From NCBI GenBank assembly GCA_014239505.1, contig JAAZYT010000102.1, positions 1-24,469 of the forward strand: a DNA stretch of 24,469 nucleotides, written 5' to 3'. The translations under genes and the position numbers were made by a program. The stretch is from Fidelibacterota bacterium. GTDB taxonomy: Bacteria; Fidelibacterota; Marinisomatia; Marinisomatales; TCS55. This document shows positions 5,077 through 14,009 of this stretch, piece by piece. The first letter of the stretch is position 1. Each line of letters opens with the position of its first letter. Below the pieces are notes generated by a model. It saw only the letters and a list, made by a program, of their open reading frames with translations. It was not told the DNA's origin and ran no database searches.

Positions 5077-7725
5077 ATGAAAAAAACGCTAGTTAATCTA
5101 TTATTTTTAATCATTATTAGTTCTATTTCTTTTGCGCAACCTGTACGTACTCAAGCTGCTGGGGCATGGACTGGAGATACTTCTCCAATGATAAACTCCA
5201 TGAATGCGGCTTCTACGGATACTAGTTATTGGCAGTATTTTGGTTGGGGTCCTTCAGCTGGTCATTTACCTGGAGGAGATTCATTAGGTGGTCATTATGA
5301 AGTAAATATTAATGCATTCCAAGATTCTGGTTATGTGAATATTTCTTATGATACTGATGTAAAGGCTGAAGGTACTGGTTCAATGAAATTAGATGTTTCA
5401 GTGCATGGTACTGAAGGGTGGGGAGGCTATTCAAAAATTCAACATATGCATCCTGACACCGCGAATGGTTTTTATGATTGGTCAAAATACGATACAGTTT
5501 CATTTCAATATTATATGCCAAGCGCTCCAAGTCACGCAGGCGCTATTGAGCTTAGATTTAATGTATTAGAATTTAGTGATGTTACTGATCCTACTTATGT
5601 ACCTGCAGATGGAGATGGTGGTAAACCATTAGGTGAATTTTATTATTCTTTTACTAGTCCAAGACTAGGTGATGCAACAACAGAATGGGTTACTGTAGAT
5701 ATCCCATTGGTAAATAGTCCTGATAACTGGAATAATGCTACTGGATTCAATAGAACTGGATGGGCAGGTATCGCAGGTAATGAAGTCTTTGATACTGATA
5801 AGATAAAAGGATTTACCTTTGAATTTTCAGGAAACCAAACAGATTCAACGCGCTCTTCAGCTACGATTTATATTGATAATCTAACTCTCAAAGGAAGAAA
5901 GAATATCCCTGTAGTCATGTTTAATGGTAAATCTTATCCAAGTACAATTGTTCCTTTTACTTGGGGTGACTCGCAGCAAGAGATTATTGATGGCGGAGGT
6001 CCTGGTGGTGTTAAAAGTGCGGTTAAATGGACTCATGCTAATCCTTGGGGTAATGGATATACAGGCTATGGATATAACATGAATGCTGATAATGGATTTG
6101 ATATGAGTTTTGAATGGATGACTGATTCTGTTCAATTTACTTATAAGTCAGAAGTTTATACTGGTCCATTACGTCTCCAATTTGAGGCAGGAACTGGTAA
6201 ATTGGTTAACCCAGTTACATTAACTGCTGATAATGATTGGCATACAGTCAAAGTTGCATTAAAAGACTTTGTTTATGGTGATGGAACCACGGCTGGATTT
6301 GATTCTACAGCTGTTAAAGTTTTTCAATTTATTCCAGAAGGTAATGGTGTTGCTGGAAATGTAGTTCATCTAACAGATATTTGGACAGGTGCTCCAATAT
6401 TTGATTGGGTACCTCCCGCTGCAGTAGAAAATATTGCTGCAATTCCAGGTACTTACACTAATGCTGTCGTTTGGGATGATGTAGCAGGTGAAAAGGGAGA
6501 GACCTATGATGTGTATGCTAGTCGTAAAGCATTCACAGATACATCAGCTAAGTTATTAGCAGCGAATACAACCGTTGATGTTGTAGCAACAGGTGTGCTT
6601 GAAGATGTAATGTCTGCTTATCATGATATTACTATTCCGCTTTCCGCGCGATCTGTGCAGTACTATTATGCTGTAATTTGTACAGATTCAAATGGCAATA
6701 AGAGTATAGTCTCTCAAACAGCTGCACCTACTTATAATTTTGCTAGAGGAATTCCAACACTATCATTAACTCCACCAGCCTTTGCTGCGGATGGAGATAT
6801 TGCAGAGTGGGAAGCGAGTGGTATAGTACCATTGTTTATGGGAGTATCATCAAACTCACTTGGGGCGGCAAAAGTCTGGCAGACAGTAGATAGTGATGAT
6901 GATGCATCGCTAAAAATTTATTTAGCTGCAGATGAAGATAGTTTATATGTTGGCGTTGATGTAACAGATGATGTATTTCACGTAGGTGCAGGAAATTGGT
7001 GGGAACAAGATGCAATGGAACTTTTTATCGGTTTGTACGATCAAAGAGGACCAAAACATGGTGCAGCAAAACGTGGTGCAGAGCCAGATTATAAATTTGC
7101 TTTTTTAGGTGATAGTGCTTTTGTAGAGTTTGGAACATCAACACCTCTATCAGATAAGAGCTATGTAACATATGCAAATTCAGGTGTAACTGGTTCGCCG
7201 GATGCAGTTATTGAATTCAGCATTAATTTAGATTCACTAGCAAAAATAAACTCAGACTCTGTTTTTGTTCCAACAGAAGGTATGAGAATTGCTATAGAAC
7301 CAGCATGGCATGATAATGATGGTGAAGGTTGGCAAGGAAATCTCTTCATGTCAAAAAATAATAATGATAACGCATGGCAGACACCTTCAGTCTGGTCACA
7401 CACTTTTGTTGGAAGAAAAGATGGGAATATCTTATCGACTGATGATGAAGGCTTAGTTGCGACTAGGTTTGAGTTAAAGGAGAATTATCCTAATCCATTT
7501 AATCCAACAACAACAATTGAATATTCAATTGGTATTGCTGGTCAAACTAAGTTAATGATTTATGATGTTCTTGGGCGTGAAATGGTAAAATTAGTTGACG
7601 AGTATAGACCAATGGGAACTCACAGAATTGTTTGGAATGCTGCAAATATGCCATCTGGTATTTATTTCTATCGTCTTGAGACATCAACTTTCACTAGAAC
7701 ACAAAAAATGGTTTTGATGAAATAA
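5077..7725 (+). CDS. Secreted CBM9-containing surface protein with T9SS tail
   Basis: This 882-residue protein is probably a surface glycan-binding protein; I see no catalytic domain. A signal peptide ends near Ala20. Residues 30-275 and 276-440 look like two beta-sandwich modules of carbohydrate-binding type, each with a WVTVDIPL- or WHTVKVAL-like strand and a terminal IDNL/LTDIW strand; their CBM family is unassigned. Residues 450-550 are fibronectin-like. Residues 568-780 resemble CBM9, with ADGDIAEW, LYVGVDVTDD, WWEQDAMELFIG and the conserved aromatic positions. Residues 798-882 are a T9SS type A sorting domain (ENYPNPFNPTTTIEYSI, then VLGREM and SGIYFYRLE). As first gene of the operon, with the best ribosome binding site, it may be abundant. 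Its place before the receptor resembles that of SusE/F-type binding proteins, but it is not homologous to them as far as I can see. Confidence 0.8.
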   Translation: MKKTLVNLLFLIIISSISFAQPVRTQAAGAWTGDTSPMINSMNAASTDTSYWQYFGWGPSAGHLPGGDSLGGHYEVNINAFQDSGYVNISYDTDVKAEGTGSMKLDVSVHGTEGWGGYSKIQHMHPDTANGFYDWSKYDTVSFQYYMPSAPSHAGAIELRFNVLEFSDVTDPTYVPADGDGGKPLGEFYYSFTSPRLGDATTEWVTVDIPLVNSPDNWNNATGFNRTGWAGIAGNEVFDTDKIKGFTFEFSGNQTDSTRSSATIYIDNLTLKGRKNIPVVMFNGKSYPSTIVPFTWGDSQQEIIDGGGPGGVKSAVKWTHANPWGNGYTGYGYNMNADNGFDMSFEWMTDSVQFTYKSEVYTGPLRLQFEAGTGKLVNPVTLTADNDWHTVKVALKDFVYGDGTTAGFDSTAVKVFQFIPEGNGVAGNVVHLTDIWTGAPIFDWVPPAAVENIAAIPGTYTNAVVWDDVAGEKGETYDVYASRKAFTDTSAKLLAANTTVDVVATGVLEDVMSAYHDITIPLSARSVQYYYAVICTDSNGNKSIVSQTAAPTYNFARGIPTLSLTPPAFAADGDIAEWEASGIVPLFMGVSSNSLGAAKVWQTVDSDDDASLKIYLAADEDSLYVGVDVTDDVFHVGAGNWWEQDAMELFIGLYDQRGPKHGAAKRGAEPDYKFAFLGDSAFVEFGTSTPLSDKSYVTYANSGVTGSPDAVIEFSINLDSLAKINSDSVFVPTEGMRIAIEPAWHDNDGEGWQGNLFMSKNNNDNAWQTPSVWSHTFVGRKDGNILSTDDEGLVATRFELKENYPNPFNPTTTIEYSIGIAGQTKLMIYDVLGREMVKLVDEYRPMGTHRIVWNAANMPSGIYFYRLETSTFTRTQKMVLMK

Positions 7726-7899
7726 AACTATAAAGTTTATCACTATCATGATTCTTATTTTGGAAAAATATATTATTAAAAAATAAGATAAAGACTTCCG
7801 TTTGGAAGAACGATACACTAGCGACGATAAAGTGGGGATATGGTTTAATTACTTATCCCCACTTATTTAAATTAATGGTCAATATTTAAAGTTTATTTT
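7726..7899 (+). other. Intergenic gap between binding protein and receptor
   Basis: This 174-base gap is the only one of its size inside the rightward operon. It holds a small hairpin (CTTCC 7795-7799 with GGAAG 7804-7808) and a strong stem-loop at 7830-7864. A weak promoter-like pair, TTGGAA (7760-7765) and TAAGAT (7784-7789) 18 bases apart, could give the receptor separate expression. No Shine-Dalgarno precedes the ATG at 7900. Confidence 0.5.
7830..7864 (+). promoter_or_regulatory. Strong stem-loop, partial terminator or mRNA-stability element
   Basis: AAGTGGGGATA (7830-7840) pairs perfectly with TATCCCCACTT (7854-7864), eleven pairs around a 13-base loop. It is followed by ATTTAAATTAAT and not by a clean run of T, so it is a poor classical terminator. 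It lies between the end of the binding-protein gene and the receptor gene, where partial termination or protection of the upstream message would make more of the first protein than of the receptor. Confidence 0.55.
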
Positions 7900-10569
7900 A
7901 TGAAAATCATATCTCGGGTTATTTTATTATCATTTATTATAAATTGTCTATATGGTCAAACTACTGGCAAAATCATAGGTACGATTAAAGATACGGAAAC
8001 CAATGATGTTTTAATTGGTGCCAATGTAATTCTTCAAGGGACTTATTATGGAGCGGCTACAGATATTGAAGGATATTATTTTATTGTAAATGTTAAGCCA
8101 GGTGTATATACACTTGTTTTTGATATGATAGGTTATAAACAGGTTAAGATGGAAAATGTTCGTGTTTCTGTCAATAGAACATCAACAATAAATATAGAAA
8201 TGGAACCTACTGTTATTCAAGGAGAGACGGTAATAGTTGAAGTTGATGCGGTTGCCACAAGAAAAGATCAAACATCCACTATTAAGAATATCTCTAGTGA
8301 TCAAATTGAAAAATTACCTGTTGAGAATATTGGCGCAATAATTGGTATGCAGGCAGGAGTTGTAGAAGGTCACTTTAGAGGTGGAAGAACAAATGAAGTC
8401 ACTTATCTGATAGATGGTATACAAGTTGATGAAGTTTTTGGTGGTGGGAACTCTGCTGTTGAGATAGAACCTGAAGTTATTCAAGACCTTGAGGTTATTA
8501 CAGGGACTTTTAATGCAGAGTATGGTAGAGCTATGAGTGGGGTTGTAAATGCGGTAACAAAAGATGGTGCAAATAAATTCGAAGGATCTGTGTCGACAGC
8601 ATTTGGAAATTATTTTACTGGAAATAATAATATTTTTCTTGGGTTAGATAATAAAGAGCTAGATAAGAATAAAGATTATAAATTTCAAATTAGTGGACCA
8701 ATTATAAAAGATAAAATTCACTATTTTATTAATACTAGGATGCAAGATAATGATAATCATCTTAATGGCTTAAGGAGATTTAATGTTACTGATTCAAGTA
8801 ATTATTATAGTCTTAATCCATTAGATTGGTATTCTGAGAACACAGGGGACTCTTCTTTTGTAAGCATGAATAGAAGTTCAAATCGATCTGTATTAGGCAA
8901 ATTAACTTTTTCTCTTTTTTCTGGCATTCGTTTTTCTACTATGTATTCAATCAACCAAGATACATGGCATGGCTATGACCATGCATTTAAATACAACCCT
9001 GATGGAATGGGAGCATCTCACAGGAAAACTGATTTCTTTTCATTTCACTGGAATCATTTGATTTCGCAGAAGCTTTTTTATGATATTAAATTATCTTCAA
9101 TGAAAAATTATGGCGGAAGCTATCTTTATGAAAATCCTTTAGATACTAGTTATGTTCATGATCGATATTTAGAAAGTTACGGTCCAGGTTTTTTTATGGG
9201 TGGACAACAGAAAGACCACAGTGAAAGAACATCAGACATATTAGGAGCTAAATTTGATCTTAATTGGCAAATAAATAAAAATCATAGTATTAAGTCAGGG
9301 TTTCAATATTCAAATTACTCAATAGATAATCAATGGCATCAAATTAGGAATGAATACTTTGGTACACCCGAAGAGAATTTAATATATAAACCAAAGATTT
9401 TTCCTGATTCAACGCTTTATGCAGATGCTTATGTAGTAGAACCAAAAGAACTATCAGCATATTTTCAAGATAAAATGGAATTTGATGATATGGTTATTAA
9501 CTTTGGATTACGCTATGATATGTTTGATCCAAATTCAATATTGCCTTCTGATAGAAGAAATCCAAGTAATCAATTAGCCTTACCAGATTCAATGATGTCG
9601 CTTTATCCAAAAGTAGATCCTCAGGTACAAATAAGTCCGCGTTTTGGTTTAGCTTATCAACTCGGTGGTGCTGCCGTATTACACTTTAGTTATGGTCATT
9701 TTTTCCAAATGCCGCCAATGTATTCTCTATACCAGAACCATTCATTTTTGGTTGCCCCAAGTGACTATGCAACAGTTATGGGGAACTCTGAGTTAAAAGC
9801 AGAAAAAACAATTACATATGAAGTAGGTTTGTGGCAAGAATTAACTCAAGGGGTTGGACTTGAAGTCTCTTTATTCTATCGAGATATTTACAACTTACTA
9901 AGTACAAGAATAATTAGCACTTACAATCAAATTGAATATGGCCTTTATAGTAATAAAGATTATGGAAATGCAAGAGGTCTAGAAGTTAAGTTTGATTTTA
10001 ATTCTGGTCCGGTTTCCTCTTGGATAAACTATACTCTCCAATATACAAAAGGGAATGCAGATAACCCTACTCAAGCCTTTTCACGTTCTGGGTCAAGTAT
10101 GGACCCGGTTAATAGATTTATTCCAATGAGTTGGGACCAGCGCCATACTTTTAATGCTACAGTTGCATATAATAAACCAACTTATGGTTTTTCTGTAACG
10201 GGATATTATAATTCAGGATCACCTTATACATTTCGCCCAATTGAAGAAAGTCGACTATCTCGGGTAAACTTATATCCAAATAATGATTATCGACCTACAA
10301 AATATCATGCTGACTTGATGGCTTACTATAATTTGAGTATTTCAAAAAAGCATAAAATAAATTTCAGATTAGCTGTATATAATTTATTTGATCGCTTAAA
10401 TGAAGAATGGGTGAATGATCAAACGGGGCGAGCTTATACTGCAGTAATCAAAGAAACAGACTTAGCAGGTCATAGGAGTAACTTTAATGATTATGAAGAC
10501 CGAATAAAAAATCCAGCAATGTTTTCAGCTCCACGAATGATTAAAATATCCACAGGAATTAATTTTTAA
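7900..10569 (+). CDS. TonB-dependent outer-membrane receptor (glycan uptake)
   Basis: This 889-residue outer-membrane barrel should import oligosaccharides using TonB energy. A signal peptide ends near Gly19. Residues 22-103 are a carboxypeptidase-regulatory-like domain (GKIIGTIKD, GANVILQGT, TDIEGYYFIVNVKPGVYTL, IGYK). Residues 107-116 (GETVIVEVDA) are a likely TonB box. The plug spans about 118-230 (FRGGRTNEVTYLIDGIQVDE, AEYGRAMSGVVNAVTKDG). The remainder is a barrel that includes DMVINFGLRYD, ISPRFGLAYQL, LKAEKTITYEVGL and YNLFDRLNEEW, and ends in Phe. At about 890 residues it is shorter than many SusC proteins (about 1000), and no SusD gene follows. Its stop overlaps the next start as TAATG, so the two products are probably made together. 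The substrate is inferred to be beta-gluco-oligosaccharide from the neighbours. Confidence 0.93.
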   Translation: MKIISRVILLSFIINCLYGQTTGKIIGTIKDTETNDVLIGANVILQGTYYGAATDIEGYYFIVNVKPGVYTLVFDMIGYKQVKMENVRVSVNRTSTINIEMEPTVIQGETVIVEVDAVATRKDQTSTIKNISSDQIEKLPVENIGAIIGMQAGVVEGHFRGGRTNEVTYLIDGIQVDEVFGGGNSAVEIEPEVIQDLEVITGTFNAEYGRAMSGVVNAVTKDGANKFEGSVSTAFGNYFTGNNNIFLGLDNKELDKNKDYKFQISGPIIKDKIHYFINTRMQDNDNHLNGLRRFNVTDSSNYYSLNPLDWYSENTGDSSFVSMNRSSNRSVLGKLTFSLFSGIRFSTMYSINQDTWHGYDHAFKYNPDGMGASHRKTDFFSFHWNHLISQKLFYDIKLSSMKNYGGSYLYENPLDTSYVHDRYLESYGPGFFMGGQQKDHSERTSDILGAKFDLNWQINKNHSIKSGFQYSNYSIDNQWHQIRNEYFGTPEENLIYKPKIFPDSTLYADAYVVEPKELSAYFQDKMEFDDMVINFGLRYDMFDPNSILPSDRRNPSNQLALPDSMMSLYPKVDPQVQISPRFGLAYQLGGAAVLHFSYGHFFQMPPMYSLYQNHSFLVAPSDYATVMGNSELKAEKTITYEVGLWQELTQGVGLEVSLFYRDIYNLLSTRIISTYNQIEYGLYSNKDYGNARGLEVKFDFNSGPVSSWINYTLQYTKGNADNPTQAFSRSGSSMDPVNRFIPMSWDQRHTFNATVAYNKPTYGFSVTGYYNSGSPYTFRPIEESRLSRVNLYPNNDYRPTKYHADLMAYYNLSISKKHKINFRLAVYNLFDRLNEEWVNDQTGRAYTAVIKETDLAGHRSNFNDYEDRIKNPAMFSAPRMIKISTGINF

Positions 10570-13500
10570 TGAAAAGAATTATTTATTTATTATTGCTTAT
10601 AAACCTAGGCTTATCTCAAGGTAAAAAGTATGAAGGGCCAAATGATCCTGCTGGAGATATTGCGGCAGAGCGCGAAGGATACATGACAGGGAATCGAATT
10701 TATCTTTATTTTAGAAATAATACGGAGCTTTCTGATTGGCCAAAAGTGAATGTATCAAGGTGGCCAAATAATTTAGATGGTGTAAAAATGGTAGATGGGA
10801 TTGGACTTCTTGTTGGTGCAAAAGTTTATATCAAAGATGATCCAACCACGCAAATTGATTCTACTGTTGTTTCTGACCCACTTGAAATTGGTGATGGAGA
10901 AGGACTTCACCACCTTTATTTCTTGCAGACTAGCTATCGAGAAGAGATGGATGTTAATCCTGCAGGTACTTTTGAATATGGTTTTTATCCTTCTTTTGGT
11001 TATTTTAATGAAACCAATGAATATCCAGCTATGAGTAATCGGCCAAGTTCATGGCCGCCTAATGGATGGCCATCAATTGGTTCTAGTACAAAATGGCCTG
11101 GAGAGTGGGATGGTAGATTTGGTAGAGGTATTATTTATGCAGATCTTGAAACTTATTTTGTTGCCAATGATGCACAAGATCAAGAGTATTTAGAGCTACC
11201 AGATCGTGTCCGATATTATCCTCGTGGAAACAAAAAAATTGGTAAAATTAGAGATAATGTTACAATTGGAAAAGATAATCCCTGGGGTGGTTTAGGTTTA
11301 CGTGTTGAGGCAAGGGGGTTTCAGTGGAATAATCCACAGGCTAGGGATGCAATTTTTTGGGAGTATAACATTGCTAATATTTCTAATTACGATTTAACCG
11401 AAGTTGCTTTTGGCTATTGGGTTGACAATGCTATTGGAAATGATGGAAATGATGAATTAGCGTATTTTAATGTTGACCTTGATATGTCTTACTCATGGGA
11501 TATAAATGGAATAGGCTCTGGAGGTTTACCAACGGGAACAATGGGGTTTGCTTACTTGGAAAGTCCAGGTATGGCTTATGATGATAAAGATAATGACAAT
11601 GATGGAATAATTAATGAAAAAAGAGATAATGTTGCTACAACAAAAGTAGGACCTACAGATGGTATTTATGATATAAATAAATTTTTATCCTTTTATAAAC
11701 TTGAACAATCAGATTTAGTAGAACATTGGGATGCTGATGAAGACCAAGATTGGCAAGATGGTGAAGATCTAAATAATGATGGAGTGTATCAAATAACTGA
11801 ATTTTTTGGAGATGACATAGGATTGGATGGCGTTGCTCCAGGTGAATTGAATTATTCTGGTCCAGATGAAGGAGAAGGGAACCATAAACCTGATTTTGTT
11901 GAAGGAATTGGATCTGAACCGAATTTTGCACTTACAGATGTCTCAGAATCTGATATGGTGGGATTAACATCTTTTCGTTTATTTCCTGTCCCAAGTCATT
12001 CACAATCAAATTCCACTTGGTGGTTTAGAAATGATAAGGCAATGTGGGATTTAATTGGTGAAAATATTTTAGAAGAATACATTGCTGATATTTCAAATTT
12101 AATTGAAGTCTTTGCTTCGGGACCTTTTCCATTGTTTAAAGGTAGGACTGAAAGAATTTCAATGTCAGAATTGCATTCATTTGATGCATTAGAAGGGCTG
12201 AACTCTTCTAGCCATACAGCGCCAGCATTATACGAATTAAAAAAGATTGTTCAAGTAATCTATGAAAAAGATTATCGTTTTGCTCAACCCCCTAAAATGC
12301 CAACATTAACGGCAACTCCAGCTGATGGTAAAGTTATTCTCACATGGGATAATATTTCTGATACAAGGACAAGAGATCCATTCCTTGGCAACATAAATGA
12401 CTTTGAAGGGTATAAATTATTTAGAGCAACAGATAAATATTTTGCAGATGCTGAAGTAATAACGGATGGTTATGGTACTCCGATGTTTATGAAGCCTATT
12501 TTTCAATGTGATTTAAAAAATGGTAAGTTCGGTTTCACGGATTTTGGTCTTGTTAATGGTGCCGCATATAATTTGGGTTCTGAGACAGGAATTACTCATG
12601 TATTTATTGATAATAATGTGATGAATGGAAGAACATATTATTATGGTTTGGTCGCGTATGATTATGGTGCTCCAAATATTGGCCCAGGAATTTCCCCCTC
12701 TGAAAACAATATTGTTGTAGAACTCAATGAAGCTGAAGAGGTTAGATCTATTGGTAAAAATATTGCTATTGTTACTCCATATAAACCAGCGGCTGGTTAT
12801 ATTTCACCAGATATCACTATTGATGATTCAAAACTTACTGGTGGCGGTAAGGTTGAACCTTCAATCCTTGCACAGTCAAGCATTAATAATAATCATCAAT
12901 ATCAAGTTTCATTTAATATTGATACAGTTGCACTACTTCCAAAATATGAATATGGTTTAATGTATACTACAAACTCAATTAAGGTTACTGATCTTAATGA
13001 AGGTTTAGTTATTTATGAAGAAAGTCCAGAAAAGTTTGTAGGAAGTAATTTAATCAAAGTAGACTCTTTGGGATATTGGACACTTAATACAAAAGCACCT
13101 TTTAGTACGGATGTTTTTGATGGAATTCAGCTAAATATTGATTTACCATATGAAGTTGGTTCATATGATTACGCTAACTCTGGCTGGGTTCAAGGAAATG
13201 GAATAATGCGCGTAGTCCCAAGTTCTAGAGAATCAAAATACCTTGCCTGGGATTATCATATAGTTTTTAGTAATAATCAAAATATCTACTCATCAACAAC
13301 AACTAGTAAATCTAATATTAGAGATGCTCTTGATGATAAAATTTCCACTAATCAAATTCTTCTTGCTCAAGCATTTGATTTTTATATTAAAAACGAAACT
13401 TTAATCAAAGAAGATGGAAGTCATGTAATTATGGATATGGTTGTTCATGATGTAAATCAAAATGGTGTTTATGATCGAGAGGGAGATAAAATTATTGTTG

Positions 13501-14009
13501 GTGGTATGAGAAGTGACGGAAAGTGGGCTGGAACAGCTTTTGTATTAGATTTTAATTTGGCATCAAGTTTGACATATCCTCAAGCTGATGATATTTTTCA
13601 AGTAAAATTTACACGACCATTTTGGAAAGATGATCATATTAAATTTACTGTTAATTCATACGATGGTATCAATACAGATTCTCTTTCTAAAACTATGGAT
13701 GATATAAAAGTTGTACCTAATCCATATGTTGCAACTAATGTAATGGAAACTGCAGTCTCAAATCAGTTTTTAAATCAACGTCGTAGTTTAATGTTTACAA
13801 ATATACCAGCTCAGGCTTTAATTAAAATTTTTACTGTTAGTGGCGTTTTGGTTGATGAAATTATTATTAATAATTCTCCGGAAAAAGGAATTGTACATTG
13901 GGACATGCTTACTCGTGAGGGGTTAGAAATTTCTGCAGGTATGTATTTATATCATATAAAAGCTGAAACTGGCAATGAAAAAATTGGAAAGTTTGCGGTG
14001 ATTAAATGA
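10569..14009 (+). CDS. Large secreted protein with Asp-rich calcium-type loops and T9SS-like tail
   Basis: I do not recognise a characterised family. The 1146-residue protein has a signal peptide (about 1-16), a Trp/Pro-rich N-terminal region (56-250), and Asp/Asn loops of calcium-binding type at 338-350 (DDKDNDNDGIINE), 388-411 and 961-969 (DVNQNGVYD). A fibronectin-like region covers about 577-715 (ADGKVILTWDN, FEGYKLFRA, RTYYYGLVAYDYG). Residues 1043-1146 look like a divergent T9SS/FlgD-like sorting domain (VVPNPY, LIKIFTVSG, ISAGMYLYHIKAE). No catalytic motif is visible. It overlaps the receptor gene by one base and the PorV-like gene by four, so it is tightly bound to both. In place and coupling it occupies the SusD slot, so a surface capture or lid role for the receptor is possible, but that is inference. 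Confidence 0.75.
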   Translation: MKRIIYLLLLINLGLSQGKKYEGPNDPAGDIAAEREGYMTGNRIYLYFRNNTELSDWPKVNVSRWPNNLDGVKMVDGIGLLVGAKVYIKDDPTTQIDSTVVSDPLEIGDGEGLHHLYFLQTSYREEMDVNPAGTFEYGFYPSFGYFNETNEYPAMSNRPSSWPPNGWPSIGSSTKWPGEWDGRFGRGIIYADLETYFVANDAQDQEYLELPDRVRYYPRGNKKIGKIRDNVTIGKDNPWGGLGLRVEARGFQWNNPQARDAIFWEYNIANISNYDLTEVAFGYWVDNAIGNDGNDELAYFNVDLDMSYSWDINGIGSGGLPTGTMGFAYLESPGMAYDDKDNDNDGIINEKRDNVATTKVGPTDGIYDINKFLSFYKLEQSDLVEHWDADEDQDWQDGEDLNNDGVYQITEFFGDDIGLDGVAPGELNYSGPDEGEGNHKPDFVEGIGSEPNFALTDVSESDMVGLTSFRLFPVPSHSQSNSTWWFRNDKAMWDLIGENILEEYIADISNLIEVFASGPFPLFKGRTERISMSELHSFDALEGLNSSSHTAPALYELKKIVQVIYEKDYRFAQPPKMPTLTATPADGKVILTWDNISDTRTRDPFLGNINDFEGYKLFRATDKYFADAEVITDGYGTPMFMKPIFQCDLKNGKFGFTDFGLVNGAAYNLGSETGITHVFIDNNVMNGRTYYYGLVAYDYGAPNIGPGISPSENNIVVELNEAEEVRSIGKNIAIVTPYKPAAGYISPDITIDDSKLTGGGKVEPSILAQSSINNNHQYQVSFNIDTVALLPKYEYGLMYTTNSIKVTDLNEGLVIYEESPEKFVGSNLIKVDSLGYWTLNTKAPFSTDVFDGIQLNIDLPYEVGSYDYANSGWVQGNGIMRVVPSSRESKYLAWDYHIVFSNNQNIYSSTTTSKSNIRDALDDKISTNQILLAQAFDFYIKNETLIKEDGSHVIMDMVVHDVNQNGVYDREGDKIIVGGMRSDGKWAGTAFVLDFNLASSLTYPQADDIFQVKFTRPFWKDDHIKFTVNSYDGINTDSLSKTMDDIKVVPNPYVATNVMETAVSNQFLNQRRSLMFTNIPAQALIKIFTVSGVLVDEIIINNSPEKGIVHWDMLTREGLEISAGMYLYHIKAETGNEKIGKFAVIK

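Noticed and set aside
7830..7864. Stem-loop as a full intrinsic terminator separating two operons.
   Set aside because: The stem is strong but lacks a run of T; the receptor also has only a weak promoter-like sequence behind it. Partial termination or stabilisation is more cautious.
10795..12960. Alternative-frame open stretches within the gene of the large T9SS-tailed protein.
   Set aside because: They are low-complexity Leu/Ile/His-rich products of AT-rich sequence in a shifted frame; the main frame is continuous and has a signal peptide and sorting tail.
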